DNA of 64,000 nt from Dokdonella_A sp046347015. GTDB lineage: Bacteria > Pseudomonadota > Gammaproteobacteria > Xanthomonadales > Rhodanobacteraceae. The DNA lies in NCBI GenBank assembly GCA_046347015.1, contig JAXMHA010000005.1, positions 1-64,000 of the forward strand. The letters are read 5' to 3'. Below, piece by piece: positions 32,686-41,871 of the stretch (position 1 is its first letter; each line of letters opens with the position of its first letter). Made by a program: the position numbers and the translations under genes. The notes beneath the pieces were generated by a model. The model did no database searches. It was not told the origin of the DNA and saw only the letters and a list, made by a program, of their open reading frames with translations.

Positions 32686-35010
32686 TTACGGCGATCCCTG
32701 CACCGCCACGTACATGTGCGCGTCGGGCGCCGCGCCGTTCGCCTCGTGGAACACGATCTCGACGAACGTGATGTTGCCCATGGCTTCGGTCGGCGTCGCG
32801 GTGACCGTGAGCGCCTGCGTCTGGTTCGGCGGCACTTCATCATTGCCATCGAAGCCATCGAGGAAGATCGTCTCGCTCGGTCCGAACGTGAAACTCTCCG
32901 GATCGACCGTGACCGTGACGCCCGGCTGCTGGTTGACGGTCACCGTCCAGTTGCCGCCGTTCTGCAGCGTATTGGTCAACGTCCGCGTCCACTGGCACGA
33001 GCCGCTGCACGCCACGTTGCGCATGCTGGCGATGTTCAGCGTGGCGGGATCGCCGCCGGCGTTCGGGTCGGCCGCGACGAAGTTGTCGTACGTCTCGTCC
33101 AGCACGAAACCGGCCAGTGCCGCCTTGGTCAAGTCCACCCGGCCACTGCCGACGTCATCCGGCGTCCACGGCGTCGTGCCGTCTTCCTCGGTGCCACCGG
33201 TGAACGCCGTCAACATCAACGCCGAATTGACTTCCTCGACGGTCCAGTCCGGATGCACCGCGCGGATCAGCGTGCCGGAACCGGTGACGTGCGGCGTCGC
33301 CATCGACGTGCCACTGTAATACGCATAGTTGTTCTCGCTCGGCGTCACCGCGGCGTAGATGCTGACGCCGGGCGCGGCGACGTCCGGCTTGGTGACCGAT
33401 GCGAGCGGATCCGGGCCGCGCAGGCTGAAACCGGCGAGGACATCGCCCTGCTGCACGGCCGGCGTGAAGTCCACCGTCGTCGCCGTCGTTCCATTGGCGG
33501 TGATGAATGTGACCAGCGCGTTGCCATCCGTCTGCAGCATGCTGTAGGCCGGCAGCGTCGCGCCGCCGACCGCCATGTTGAGGACACCCGTCGTGTTGTT
33601 GTAGATCAGGGCCAGGATCGCCCCGGCCTGCTGCGCGTTGTCGATCTTTTCCTCGAACGTGCAGGTGCCGCGCGAGATCAGCGCGACCGCACCGTCGAAG
33701 AAATCCGGCGGGAAGCCACCGTTCGCGGTGCAGCCGATCGGGTTGTCGGCGTCATAGCGGATTTCCGCTCCGGTCAGCGGCTGGCCCGCATCGAGCCCGG
33801 AGCCCGGCGTCAACGAAATGTTCTGTGTATCGCCCGGAGGCGTGCCGGGCCCGGTTGCCGACAACAGGCCGGTTCCCGAGATGTTGAGGTCATGTGTCAC
33901 CGCGGCAACGCTGAGCAGCCACGGGCCACGATGGTTCACTTCGCCGACCGGATCGGTGACGCCACTGCCGGTGTTGCCAGCGGCCGCGGCAACGAAAATC
34001 CCGGCGTTCATCGCGTCGAGGAAGTTCCGGTCGTTGTCGTTCCACGGATCGGTACCGCCGCTGATCGAGAAATTCAGCGTGTCGACGCCATCGGCGATGG
34101 CGGTGTTGATACCGCCGAGGATGTCGGCTCCCGGGCACTGGTTGGTCGGGCAGGCCTTGTACGTGCGCAGGCTCGCGCACGGCGCGACGCCCGACATCGT
34201 CGTGAATGGCGGGGGGATGGTCGGTGGCGGATCGACCGTGCCGTCGATCGTGTCGCCGGCCGCGGTGCTGGCCGTGTGCACGCCATGGCCATTGCCGTCG
34301 GCCGCGACCGGATCGGGCCCATTGCACAGGCCGTTGGCGTCGGTCGAGCTGCAATCGACAGCGCTCAGCAACTTGTGGTTTTCCGGGCCGAAGCCGCACA
34401 CCGGATCATCGGCGAACGACGGGTGGGTTGGCTCGATGCCGGTGTCGATGTCGCCGACGACGACGCCCTGCCCGAGCGTGCCGACGCCAGTCGGCGTGCC
34501 GGTGCCATCCCAGATCGACGGTGCCCCGATGAATTCCGGTCCGTGATACGTGGCGAGTGGATAGACCTTTTCCTTCTCGACCCGGGCAACGCCCGGCACG
34601 GCTGCCACATCGGCCGCCTCGGCCGCGGTCAACTCCGCGGCGACACCGCTCTCGGTGATGAGGTAGTAATGCGAAGGCACCAGCGGGCGACCGATGGCCG
34701 CCGCGATGGCGGCGAGATGCTGCTGCTGGGTCGACTTCAGGAAGTCGTGGTAGGCGGTTGCCGCCGGGCTCTTGAGGTTCAGGCGGCTTGAGCCAGTCGC
34801 GGACGGCGCCGTGGCCAGCAACGCGCCCGCGCCTCCCTTGTAGTTGACGATGCCCGCCTCGGCGAAACGGATCATGTACGTTTCCCGCGCCTGGGCCTGT
34901 TGCGCCGATGGTGCAGCGGCCGCGAAACCGGCGGGTGCGGACATGACGCCCGCCAATGCGACGGCCACCGCGGCCGTCAACGCTTTCACCTGGAACCTGT
35001 TCCCCATCAT
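32686..35010 (-). CDS. secreted subtilisin-like serine protease with PA domain
   Basis: A 774-residue S8 protease precursor. Signal peptide (about 1-32), an I9-like propeptide (about 43-150), catalytic Asp189 (GDIDTGIEP), His242 (GNGHGVHTAS) and Ser569 (SGTSMATPHV), with a protease-associated domain (about 435-515; ISRGTCTFEEKI) inserted between His and Ser. The C-terminal 150 or so residues form an fn3-like beta domain (CSGSCQWTRTLTN). No sorting signal or beta-barrel is seen, so release is presumably by type II secretion. GGAG lies seven bases before the ATG pair at 35010/35007. It has its own promoter candidate and a strong terminator. Confidence 0.94.
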   Translation of the reverse strand: MMGNRFQVKALTAAVAVALAGVMSAPAGFAAAAPSAQQAQARETYMIRFAEAGIVNYKGGAGALLATAPSATGSSRLNLKSPAATAYHDFLKSTQQQHLAAIAAAIGRPLVPSHYYLITESGVAAELTAAEAADVAAVPGVARVEKEKVYPLATYHGPEFIGAPSIWDGTGTPTGVGTLGQGVVVGDIDTGIEPTHPSFADDPVCGFGPENHKLLSAVDCSSTDANGLCNGPDPVAADGNGHGVHTASTAAGDTIDGTVDPPPTIPPPFTTMSGVAPCASLRTYKACPTNQCPGADILGGINTAIADGVDTLNFSISGGTDPWNDNDRNFLDAMNAGIFVAAAAGNTGSGVTDPVGEVNHRGPWLLSVAAVTHDLNISGTGLLSATGPGTPPGDTQNISLTPGSGLDAGQPLTGAEIRYDADNPIGCTANGGFPPDFFDGAVALISRGTCTFEEKIDNAQQAGAILALIYNNTTGVLNMAVGGATLPAYSMLQTDGNALVTFITANGTTATTVDFTPAVQQGDVLAGFSLRGPDPLASVTKPDVAAPGVSIYAAVTPSENNYAYYSGTSMATPHVTGSGTLIRAVHPDWTVEEVNSALMLTAFTGGTEEDGTTPWTPDDVGSGRVDLTKAALAGFVLDETYDNFVAADPNAGGDPATLNIASMRNVACSGSCQWTRTLTNTLQNGGNWTVTVNQQPGVTVTVDPESFTFGPSETIFLDGFDGNDEVPPNQTQALTVTATPTEAMGNITFVEIVFHEANGAAPDAHMYVAVQGSP

Positions 35011-35100
35011 AAACGTGCTCCGGAATTGGGTTTGGCCGCAACCAGTGCGGACTCGCGAACGCGTGCCGTCGGCCCATTGACCTTTCGCCCACGCCGGGTC

Positions 35101-35129
35101 CTTATAACAGCGCCCCGGGGGGCAAGCAA
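35101..35129 (-). promoter_or_regulatory. sigma-70-like promoter for the subtilase gene
   Basis: On the minus strand, TTGCTT (35129-35124) and TATAAG (35106-35101) are separated by 17 bases. It is the best-matching -35/-10 pair seen in the window. Transcription would start near 35094 and leave a leader of about 85 bases before the ATG at 35010. Confidence 0.6.
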
Positions 35130-35206
35130 TGATCCGGATCGGCCGGCCGCGACATGCAGCGGAAATCGAGCATGCGCAAAGTGCGCACGTCGTGAATCCT
35201 TGGCCT

Positions 35207-37174
35207 TCACGAGCGGTGCGTCGAGTCCGATCCAGGATGCGCCGTTCCGCATCGTGAACCCAGCGCGGCAAGGAAATTTTCGACGTCGCCCAGTACCGCC
35301 GTGCGCGGCATCGCCGGCAGGCTGGCAAGAAACTGCCGTCCATAGCCACGTGCCGTCAAGCGCGGATCGCACAACACCAGCACCCCGCGATCGTTGACAT
35401 CACGGATCAGACGTCCGGCCCCCTGCTTCAGCGCGATCACCGCCGCCGGAACCTGCCAGTCGGTGAATGGATTGCCGCCCGCGTGGCGCACGGCATCGAG
35501 CCGCGCGGTGAGCACCGGGTCGTCCGGCGACGCGAACGGCAACTTGTCGATGACGACCACGGACAGCGCTTCCCCGGCGACGTCGACGCCTTCCCAGAAA
35601 CTCGCCGCGCCGAGCAGCACGCCATTGCCGGAGTCACGGAACGCATCGAGCAATTGATGGCGAGGTGCGCTGCCCTGCACGAACAACGGGAAGTCGATGC
35701 GCGATGGCAGCTCGCGTGCCGCGTGCTGCAGCGCGCGGTGCGACGTGAACAGCAGGAACGCACGTCCGTGCGATGCCCGCAGCACCGGGGTGACCGCTGC
35801 AATCACGCCGTCGACGTAACCGGGATCGGAAGGCTCGGGCAAACCGGCCGGGAGATACAACAGCGCCTGCCGGCGATAGTCGAACGGGCTGTCGAGCAGC
35901 AGGGTGACCGGGTCGTCGAGTCCGAGCTGGCGGATGAAGTGATCGAAGCTGCCGGCCACGGAAAGGGTTGCCGAGGCGAAGATCCATGCCGCTCCCGTGT
36001 CCTCGCGCAGCGTGCGCAGCGGCGAGGCGAGATCGAGCGGCGTCGAATGGAAGGCGAACGCGTGCGCGCTGGTCTCGTACCAATGCACGCGCGCCCCTTG
36101 CGCGCCGTGCACTAGGTCCTCGAGCGAACCGGCCAGCGTCCGGGCTCGCGTCTGCACGCTGGCGAGACCGGCGCTGCGGCCGGCTTCGCCCTCGAGTGAC
36201 TCGACGAGTGCCGCCAGCGCGCCGCCGAGGTCATCGATGGCGTCCATGGCTTCGGCCGAACCTTCCAGCGTCGCGAACGCACCCTTTGGCGGTAATGGCT
36301 CGAGCGCCAGCCGCACATGCTTGACCGCGGTTTCGAGCGTGGCGGTCGGTTCCTGCAACCGGGCCAACGCGCCACCGAGACCGGCACACTCGGCACGCGC
36401 ATCCCGCGCGAGCTCGGTCAGCTGCCGCGCCGACAGGTGGCCCGAAAAAAAACCACTCGCCGTCTCGGGGATCTGGTGTGCCTCGTCGAGGATGAATGCT
36501 TCCGCGCCGGGCAGGATCTCGCCGAAGCCTTCCTGCTTGGCGGCGAGATCGGCAAACAGCAGGTGGTGGTTGACGACGACGAGATCCGCGTCCTGCGCCT
36601 CGCGCCGCGCCTTGAAGACGAAGCAGTCGCGATAGAACGGGCAATCGACCCCGAGGCAGTTCTCGCGTGTCGACGTGACGCGTGGCCACAGCGGCGATGA
36701 TTCGGCGATGTCCACCAGCTCGGCAACGTCGCCGGATCGCGTGACGTGGGACCACGCCGCGATGCGTTCGACATCGGCTGCCTCGGCGCGGCTCGCGAAG
36801 CGGCCTTCGCGCCGCGCCTGTTCGAGGCGATACAGGCAAAGATAGTTGGCCCTTCCCTTCAGGAGCGCGGACTTGGCATGCGCGCCGAGCACCGAACGCA
36901 CGCGCGGCAAGTCGCGATGGAACAACTGGTCCTGCAACGTGCGCGTGCCGGTCGACACGATCACACGGCGTCCGGACAATAGCGCCGGCACGAGGTAGGC
37001 GAAAGTCTTGCCGGTGCCGGTGCCTGCCTCGGCGACGAGCGTCGCCTGTCGGGCGATCGCATCCTCGACCGCGGCAGCCATCTGTTGTTGCACCGCGCGC
37101 GGCGCAAATCCGGGCACTTCGCGGGCGAACGGGCCCTCCGCGCCGAGCAGGTCTGCGCTGTCGCCCGTGCTCAT
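35207..37174 (-). CDS. DinG/YoaA-family ATP-dependent DNA helicase
   Basis: A 655-residue superfamily 2, XPD-like 5'-3' helicase. It has Walker A EAGTGTGKT near residue 40, the four-Cys iron-sulfur cluster region (NYLCLYR, RENCLGVDCPFYRDC), DEAH box ILDEAHQIPE, and C-terminal motifs FASATLS, FASFWEGVD-type (GAASFWEGVD) and the QGAGRLIRD motif VI. The ATG at 37174 starts just before the accessory N-terminal region and avoids overlap with the lipoprotein gene. It is the third gene of an apparent mrcB-lipoprotein-helicase transcript. Whether it is DinG or YoaA is not resolved. Confidence 0.93.
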   Translation of the reverse strand: MSTGDSADLLGAEGPFAREVPGFAPRAVQQQMAAAVEDAIARQATLVAEAGTGTGKTFAYLVPALLSGRRVIVSTGTRTLQDQLFHRDLPRVRSVLGAHAKSALLKGRANYLCLYRLEQARREGRFASRAEAADVERIAAWSHVTRSGDVAELVDIAESSPLWPRVTSTRENCLGVDCPFYRDCFVFKARREAQDADLVVVNHHLLFADLAAKQEGFGEILPGAEAFILDEAHQIPETASGFFSGHLSARQLTELARDARAECAGLGGALARLQEPTATLETAVKHVRLALEPLPPKGAFATLEGSAEAMDAIDDLGGALAALVESLEGEAGRSAGLASVQTRARTLAGSLEDLVHGAQGARVHWYETSAHAFAFHSTPLDLASPLRTLREDTGAAWIFASATLSVAGSFDHFIRQLGLDDPVTLLLDSPFDYRRQALLYLPAGLPEPSDPGYVDGVIAAVTPVLRASHGRAFLLFTSHRALQHAARELPSRIDFPLFVQGSAPRHQLLDAFRDSGNGVLLGAASFWEGVDVAGEALSVVVIDKLPFASPDDPVLTARLDAVRHAGGNPFTDWQVPAAVIALKQGAGRLIRDVNDRGVLVLCDPRLTARGYGRQFLASLPAMPRTAVLGDVENFLAALGSRCGTAHPGSDSTHRS

Positions 37175-37232
37175 CCGGCCCCGATCCGATTCAACACGAC
37201 CGCCTGCCGGAGCCGATCGGCACGGTTCCGCG

Positions 37233-37814
37233 TCACATCCGCACCGGTGGCGCGACGCGGCAATCGGCGACGGCCTTCCGGGCGCGCGCCACGGTCGCGG
37301 CATCGCCGAACGCACGCCTCGCCTCGACGACCGTCTGCCAGTTGCGGGCACAGAGCGCGCCGCTCTTCGGGCCGAGTTGGTAACTCTTCATCGCGAGGAT
37401 CTCGGCTTCCTGCCAATTCCCCTTCGCCACCGCGACCTCGGCGCCCAGTTGCAAGGCGTCGGGTGAATCCGAAGCGCGCTGCAGCGCCTTGGCGCTCAGC
37501 GTTGCGGCGACGTCGAGCCGCCCGGCCGCCTCGGCTTCCTCGCCATCGCGCAGCATCGCCTCGAGGTCCGGCGCCATGAGCGGCCGCACCTGCACGGCCG
37601 AATCGACATTCGCGCCGGCTGCGCGGATCGCTGCCAATGCCGCCACGGGATCGGGCGGCGGAACCTTCGGCGGTGCCGGCGGCGCAGCGGCGCACCCTGT
37701 CAGGACCAGCACCGGCAGGACCATCCGCACGGCCGTGAACCACCCGGCAGCGGGACGTGGCCCGTTTCCGTGTCGTCCCGCGGCGGGATCGGGCATCGCA
37801 AGAACGGTGTGCAC
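37233..37814 (-). CDS. predicted lipoprotein with tetratricopeptide-like repeats
   Basis: A product of up to 193 residues with a lipobox (VLVLTGC, Cys about 41), a Pro-rich linker and TPR-like helices (AAGRLDVAATLSAKALQRA, AVAKGNWQEAEILAMKSYQ). The start is uncertain: GTG at 37814 gives an over-long signal, and a GTG near 37730 gives a very short one; neither has a clear ribosome binding site. It lies 32 bases after mrcB, so it may be an outer-membrane lipoprotein assisting the penicillin-binding protein, comparable in position though not in sequence to LpoB. That role is inference. Confidence 0.75.
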   Translation of the reverse strand: MHTVLAMPDPAAGRHGNGPRPAAGWFTAVRMVLPVLVLTGCAAAPPAPPKVPPPDPVAALAAIRAAGANVDSAVQVRPLMAPDLEAMLRDGEEAEAAGRLDVAATLSAKALQRASDSPDALQLGAEVAVAKGNWQEAEILAMKSYQLGPKSGALCARNWQTVVEARRAFGDAATVARARKAVADCRVAPPVRM

Positions 37815-37846
37815 TGTGGTGTGAATTCTAGCGTGTCACCGGATGG

Positions 37847-40135
37847 TCACCGCGGGTTGCCTGCGGCGGAATGACCACCGATCAGGGCACGCAGGCGATC
37901 GAGCGGGCAATTGTCGAAATCCCCCGGAACATGGCCCGCCGCAAACGGCATCTCGCGCGCGCCATCGCAGGCGGAGTCGGTCCGATGCCCGGTCGCGGGA
38001 TCGACCCAGGCCTCTTCGGTGCCGTCGACCGGCACGGCGAGTGGAGCGGTCGGCAGCGCGCGCATCAGGTTGATCCAGACCTGCAGCGCACCGGTTGCCC
38101 CGTACAAGCCGGTCGGACGGTTGTCGTCGCGCCCGAGCCAGGCGACCGCGAGCGTCGCACCGGTGAATCCGGCGAACCACGAATCCCGTTGTGAATCACT
38201 CGTGCCCGTCTTGCCGGCCGCATGCAATGCGCCGAGGCCGTCGTCGGTGATCGCGTGCGCCGTGCCGGACACGGCGACCTGCTGCATGGCCCACGTGGTC
38301 AGGCGTGCCGCCGTGCGGTACTGGCCCCGGCCCTCGGCCAGCGCATAGCGCGTCAGCGGCCGCCCGTCCGCATCCAGCACGCCGCGCACCGCGCGCAACG
38401 GCAAGGCATGGCCATCCGCGGCGAAATACTGGTAGAGGCGCGACACGTCGAACGGCGCAAGGTCGACCGCGCCCAGCAGCAGCGATGGATTCGGCTGGAT
38501 GTCGCGGCCGGTGCGGAACGAATCGAGGAAGCCCTTGACCGTATCGAGGCCGAGCGCAAGGCCGAGGTGCACCGTCGCGAGGTTGTAGCTGTGCGCGAGC
38601 GCATCGGCGAGCATGACCTTGCCGTGCGTCACCCCGTCGTCATTGGACGGCCGCCAGTGGCGGCCATCGCGTTGCGGCAGGTCGACCGTGGTGTCGTCGA
38701 CGAGGCTCGCGAGCGACCACTGTTCCGGATGTGCCAACGCAACCAGGTACACGAACGGCTTCACCAGCGATCCGATCGGCCGCCGCGCGTCGAGGGCACG
38801 ATTGAATTCGGCGGCGCGCGGATCCGCCCCACCGATGACGGCCTCGACCTCGCCGGTGCGTGCGGTGGTCACGACCAGCGCGGCCTCCAGCGCGTCGCCA
38901 CGCTTGCCGAGTCCCTTCAGCGCCTGCGCAATCGCGCGTTCACCGAGGATCTGCGCCGACGGCGCCAGCGTGGTGTGGATCGAGAGCCCCGCCGCGGCCA
39001 GCTCGTTGTCCGGGTAATCACTCGCGAGTTGCCGCCGCACGAGGTCGAGGAACGCCGGGAATCGGTCCCGGGGCAAGGCACCGGCTGCCGTGACGCCCAG
39101 CGGTTGCGCGCGCGCCGCGGCCAGCGTCGCGTCGTCGATCAGGCCCGTGGCCCTGAACTGGGCGAGCACGAGGTTGCGCCGCGCCCGCGCCCGGTCCGGG
39201 TAGCGGCGCGGGTCGTACCAGCTCGGACCTTGCACCAGTCCGACCAGCAACGCGATGTCGGCCGGTCCCAGCCGGTCGAGCTCGCGCCCGAAATAGAACT
39301 CGCTCGCGGCCGCGAAGCCGTGCACGGCCTGTCCACCCTGCTGGCCGAGGAAGACCTCGTTGACGTAGGCGTCGAGGATGCGTCCCTTGTCGTAATGCGC
39401 TTCGATCAGGACCGCAAGCAAGGCCTCGTCGATCTTGCGCACCAGCGTCCGGCTGCGATCGAGGAACAGGTTGCGGACAAGCTGCTGGGTCAGCGTCGAA
39501 CCGCCCTGCACGATGCGCCCGGCCGCGAGGTCGGACAACGCGGCCCGCGCGATCGCACTCGGGTCGATGCCGTGATGGTGCTTGAAGTCGCGATCCTCGA
39601 CCGCCTGCAATCCGGCCACGAGCAGCGGCGGCGCCTGTCCGAGCCGGATCACGCGCCGTTCCTCCTGCGTGTCGCCGTACAACGTCGCGATGCGCGCCGG
39701 ATCGATGACGATGCGCGTGATCGGCACACCGCTGTCGGCATCGAGGAGCGACGCGACGCGGCCATCGGCCAGCGTGAGGACGAATCGACGCGGGCGTTCA
39801 CGGCCGTCGAGCGACACGAAGCCGCGGCGTGAAATCGTGAAGCGCGGACCCGACCGGCTCCAGGTCCCCGGCGCCCTGGCCGCCGGGTCCTCGGTGTACC
39901 GGGACGCATCGAGTTCGATGCGCAGCGCCGCCTCGTTCATCGGCACGCCGACGACCAGCTCGAGTGGCCGCGCGTAGACGCGGCTCGGCTCTTGCCAGCG
40001 CAGGTCGTCGAAGCGGCGCGTGACCTCGTGGTCGAGGCGCAGCACGTAGGGAACGCCGAAACCGACGAGGCAACCCGCGCCGAGCAGGAACGGAACGCGC
40101 ACGAGGCGCCAAAAGGTATGCAATGCCGAAAACAC
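37847..40135 (-). CDS. mrcB: bifunctional penicillin-binding protein 1B
   Basis: Inner-membrane peptidoglycan synthase that polymerises lipid II and cross-links peptides. The 762-residue product has an N-terminal membrane anchor (about 14-32), a UB2H-like domain, GT51 glycosyltransferase (EDRDFKHHHGID with catalytic Glu, GGSTLTQQLVRN) and a transpeptidase domain with SLVK active-site Ser, SYN and KTGT motifs. Length is close to E. coli PBP1b. A TAGACT (40198-40193) about 60 bases upstream may be its -10. Divergent from the glycosyltransferase gene. Confidence 0.95.
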   Translation of the reverse strand: MFSALHTFWRLVRVPFLLGAGCLVGFGVPYVLRLDHEVTRRFDDLRWQEPSRVYARPLELVVGVPMNEAALRIELDASRYTEDPAARAPGTWSRSGPRFTISRRGFVSLDGRERPRRFVLTLADGRVASLLDADSGVPITRIVIDPARIATLYGDTQEERRVIRLGQAPPLLVAGLQAVEDRDFKHHHGIDPSAIARAALSDLAAGRIVQGGSTLTQQLVRNLFLDRSRTLVRKIDEALLAVLIEAHYDKGRILDAYVNEVFLGQQGGQAVHGFAAASEFYFGRELDRLGPADIALLVGLVQGPSWYDPRRYPDRARARRNLVLAQFRATGLIDDATLAAARAQPLGVTAAGALPRDRFPAFLDLVRRQLASDYPDNELAAAGLSIHTTLAPSAQILGERAIAQALKGLGKRGDALEAALVVTTARTGEVEAVIGGADPRAAEFNRALDARRPIGSLVKPFVYLVALAHPEQWSLASLVDDTTVDLPQRDGRHWRPSNDDGVTHGKVMLADALAHSYNLATVHLGLALGLDTVKGFLDSFRTGRDIQPNPSLLLGAVDLAPFDVSRLYQYFAADGHALPLRAVRGVLDADGRPLTRYALAEGRGQYRTAARLTTWAMQQVAVSGTAHAITDDGLGALHAAGKTGTSDSQRDSWFAGFTGATLAVAWLGRDDNRPTGLYGATGALQVWINLMRALPTAPLAVPVDGTEEAWVDPATGHRTDSACDGAREMPFAAGHVPGDFDNCPLDRLRALIGGHSAAGNPR

Positions 40136-40227
40136 GCCAGATGCCGGGAAAACCCGCGTCCCGCTCCGTCACCGGGCCACCCGGCACTGCACAGTCTATT
40201 CGGGAACGCGTCGCGGGCGCAGTGCCG

Positions 40228-40250
40228 GATCGGCGATAATCGCGCCGATC
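40228..40250 (+). promoter_or_regulatory. inverted repeat centred on a TAAT core before the glycosyltransferase gene
   Basis: GATCGGCG (40228-40235) and CGCCGATC (40243-40250) are exact reverse complements around ATAATCG. The centre contains GATAAT, a -10 candidate for the glycosyltransferase, so the repeat would straddle the promoter like an operator. A GGAG ribosome binding site sits near 40273. The mrcB -10 candidate lies 35 bases to the left. Confidence 0.4.
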
Positions 40251-40281
40251 GGCGCCGCTCGCGTCCGCTGCCGGAGCAAAA

Positions 40282-41775
40282 ATGCACGAGTCCGCCCTCG
40301 CCGCCCGTCCAGCCGACGGCGAAGGAAAGACACCGGTGCCATCCGGTGCGCCGTGCGTGCGCGTACTCGCGGCGGACTGCGCGACGCCCGCCGGGCTCGC
40401 CGCTCTGCATGAGCGGCTCCCGCCCGGGGCGGAGCTCGACATCGCACCGCAGGCGGAATCCGGCCTCGCGGCGCTGGCGGCTGCCGCGCGACGCTATCCG
40501 GGTCGCAACCTCGTCCTCGTCCGGGCCGACGCGCGACTGCCCGAACTCGCCTGCGAACGGCTGCTGCGGGCGATCGATGAGCCGGGGGTGATCGGCGCAT
40601 TGCCGCTCGACGACGGCGACCCGCTGGCGACGGCTGCCGCGGATCTCGATCCCGCCGGGCTCGACGCGCTGTGCTTCGCCTGTTCCGAACGGCTCCTGGT
40701 CGAAACCGCGGGGTGGCCAGCGACGCTGCCGGCCATTTCGGCATGGAATGGTGATCGCCTTGCAAGGCTTGGCATCGACCGGATCGGCAACACCGATGCG
40801 CTCGCAGCGAACACCTTCGCCATCGTGCGCCTTGACCACCTGTACGTCCCGGGTGGTTCGATGCCGCATGACGCCGGCGCAAGCGATCTGCGGGATCCGC
40901 CGCCGCCTTGCCCGCTCGAGCCGCTGCGCCTGCGCCTTGCGGCTTGGCCGGCAGCCTCCACGCGTCCGGCCACGCCCGGGCTCGACGCGAAACCGGTGCT
41001 GCTGCATATCCTGCACGGCTGGGGCGGTGGCGCGGAGCGATGGGTCCGCGACATTGCAGCCGCCGACCGCGACGCGCATCACCTCGTGCTGATCGCGCGC
41101 GGGAGCTTCTCGCGCCGCCGCCACGGCGAATGGCTGGAGCTCCACGACGGCGCCCTGGCCGGCCCGCCGCTGCGCCGCTGGCCGCTGCCGTGTCCGATCG
41201 ACGACACGGCACTCGCCGATCCGGCATGCGCGGCGATCCTGGCCAAGGTCAAGCACGAATGGTCGGTCGACGCGATCGTCGTCTCGTCGTTGATCGGCCA
41301 CAGCCTCGATGCGTTGCGCACATCCTTGCCAACGTTCGTCATCGTGCACGACCACTACCCATTGTGGCCGCTGCTCCATCGCGATTTCGGCGACCCGACG
41401 TTGCCGTTCGACGACGCGCAGCTCGAACGGGATCTCGCCGCGACCGGCAGCGACCACGAGTTCCGCAACCGCGATCCCGCGCACTGGCGGACACTGCGCG
41501 ACGCGACCGTATCCGCCCTCGTCGCAGCCCGCGCGACGTTGATTGCCCCAAGCGCGACGGCGCTCGCGAACGAGCGCCGCCTGGCGCCCGCACTGGGTCC
41601 GTTGCCGGCACATGTGATTCCCCATGGCCTCGCACCATGGCCGGCCGGCACGCCCCGCGCGCCCGAGCCGCCGCACCGCGACCGCCTGCGGCTGGTCGTT
41701 GCCGGGCGTATCCGGCGCGGCAAGGGTGCCGAGTTGCTCACCGCCGCGCTCGACGGGATCACGCCGCACGCGTAA
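40282..41775 (+). CDS. N-terminal fragment of a giant multidomain glycosyltransferase
   Basis: A 497-codon frame ending in TAA at 41773. Residues 25-200 look like a degenerate GT-A (GT2-like) domain; from about 235 a GT-B/GT4 domain begins (LLHILHGWGGGAERWVRDI), and the frame stops just inside its nucleotide-sugar half (RLRLVVAGRIRRGKGAELL). The reading frame resumes without shift after the TAA (LFLLGAGADAHDLFG..., then GT4 E-x7-E-like PTVAESFSYTLSE). A GT4 enzyme cut at this point should be inactive. It is probably one broken gene with the following fragment, involved in cell-surface polysaccharide synthesis. Confidence 0.8.
   Translation: MHESALAARPADGEGKTPVPSGAPCVRVLAADCATPAGLAALHERLPPGAELDIAPQAESGLAALAAAARRYPGRNLVLVRADARLPELACERLLRAIDEPGVIGALPLDDGDPLATAAADLDPAGLDALCFACSERLLVETAGWPATLPAISAWNGDRLARLGIDRIGNTDALAANTFAIVRLDHLYVPGGSMPHDAGASDLRDPPPPCPLEPLRLRLAAWPAASTRPATPGLDAKPVLLHILHGWGGGAERWVRDIAAADRDAHHLVLIARGSFSRRRHGEWLELHDGALAGPPLRRWPLPCPIDDTALADPACAAILAKVKHEWSVDAIVVSSLIGHSLDALRTSLPTFVIVHDHYPLWPLLHRDFGDPTLPFDDAQLERDLAATGSDHEFRNRDPAHWRTLRDATVSALVAARATLIAPSATALANERRLAPALGPLPAHVIPHGLAPWPAGTPRAPEPPHRDRLRLVVAGRIRRGKGAELLTAALDGITPHA
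41773..41775 (+). other. in-frame TAA interrupting the giant glycosyltransferase
   Basis: The frame from 40282 and the frame ending at 44619 are the same phase (1590 bases between 40282 and 41872). A single TAA in the sequence HA-stop-LFLLGAG separates them, in the middle of a conserved GT4 strand. One base change from CAA, GAA, AAA or TAC would explain it. Being TAA it is not a selenocysteine or pyrrolysine codon. Confidence 0.9.
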
Positions 41776-41871
41776 CTCTTCCTGCTCGGCGCCGGCGCCG
41801 ACGCGCATGACCTGTTCGGACGGCCGGACGTCCATATCCTGCTCGACTACCGCCGTGAGAACCTCCCGAAG

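Noticed and set aside
35011..35349. 113-residue upstream extension of the subtilase frame
   Set aside because: It overlaps the helicase gene and the promoter, while a signal peptide and ribosome binding site mark 35010 as the start.
41773..41775. Selenocysteine or pyrrolysine recoding at the glycosyltransferase stop
   Set aside because: The codon is TAA, which is not used for either residue, and no stem-loop of that kind was seen next to it.
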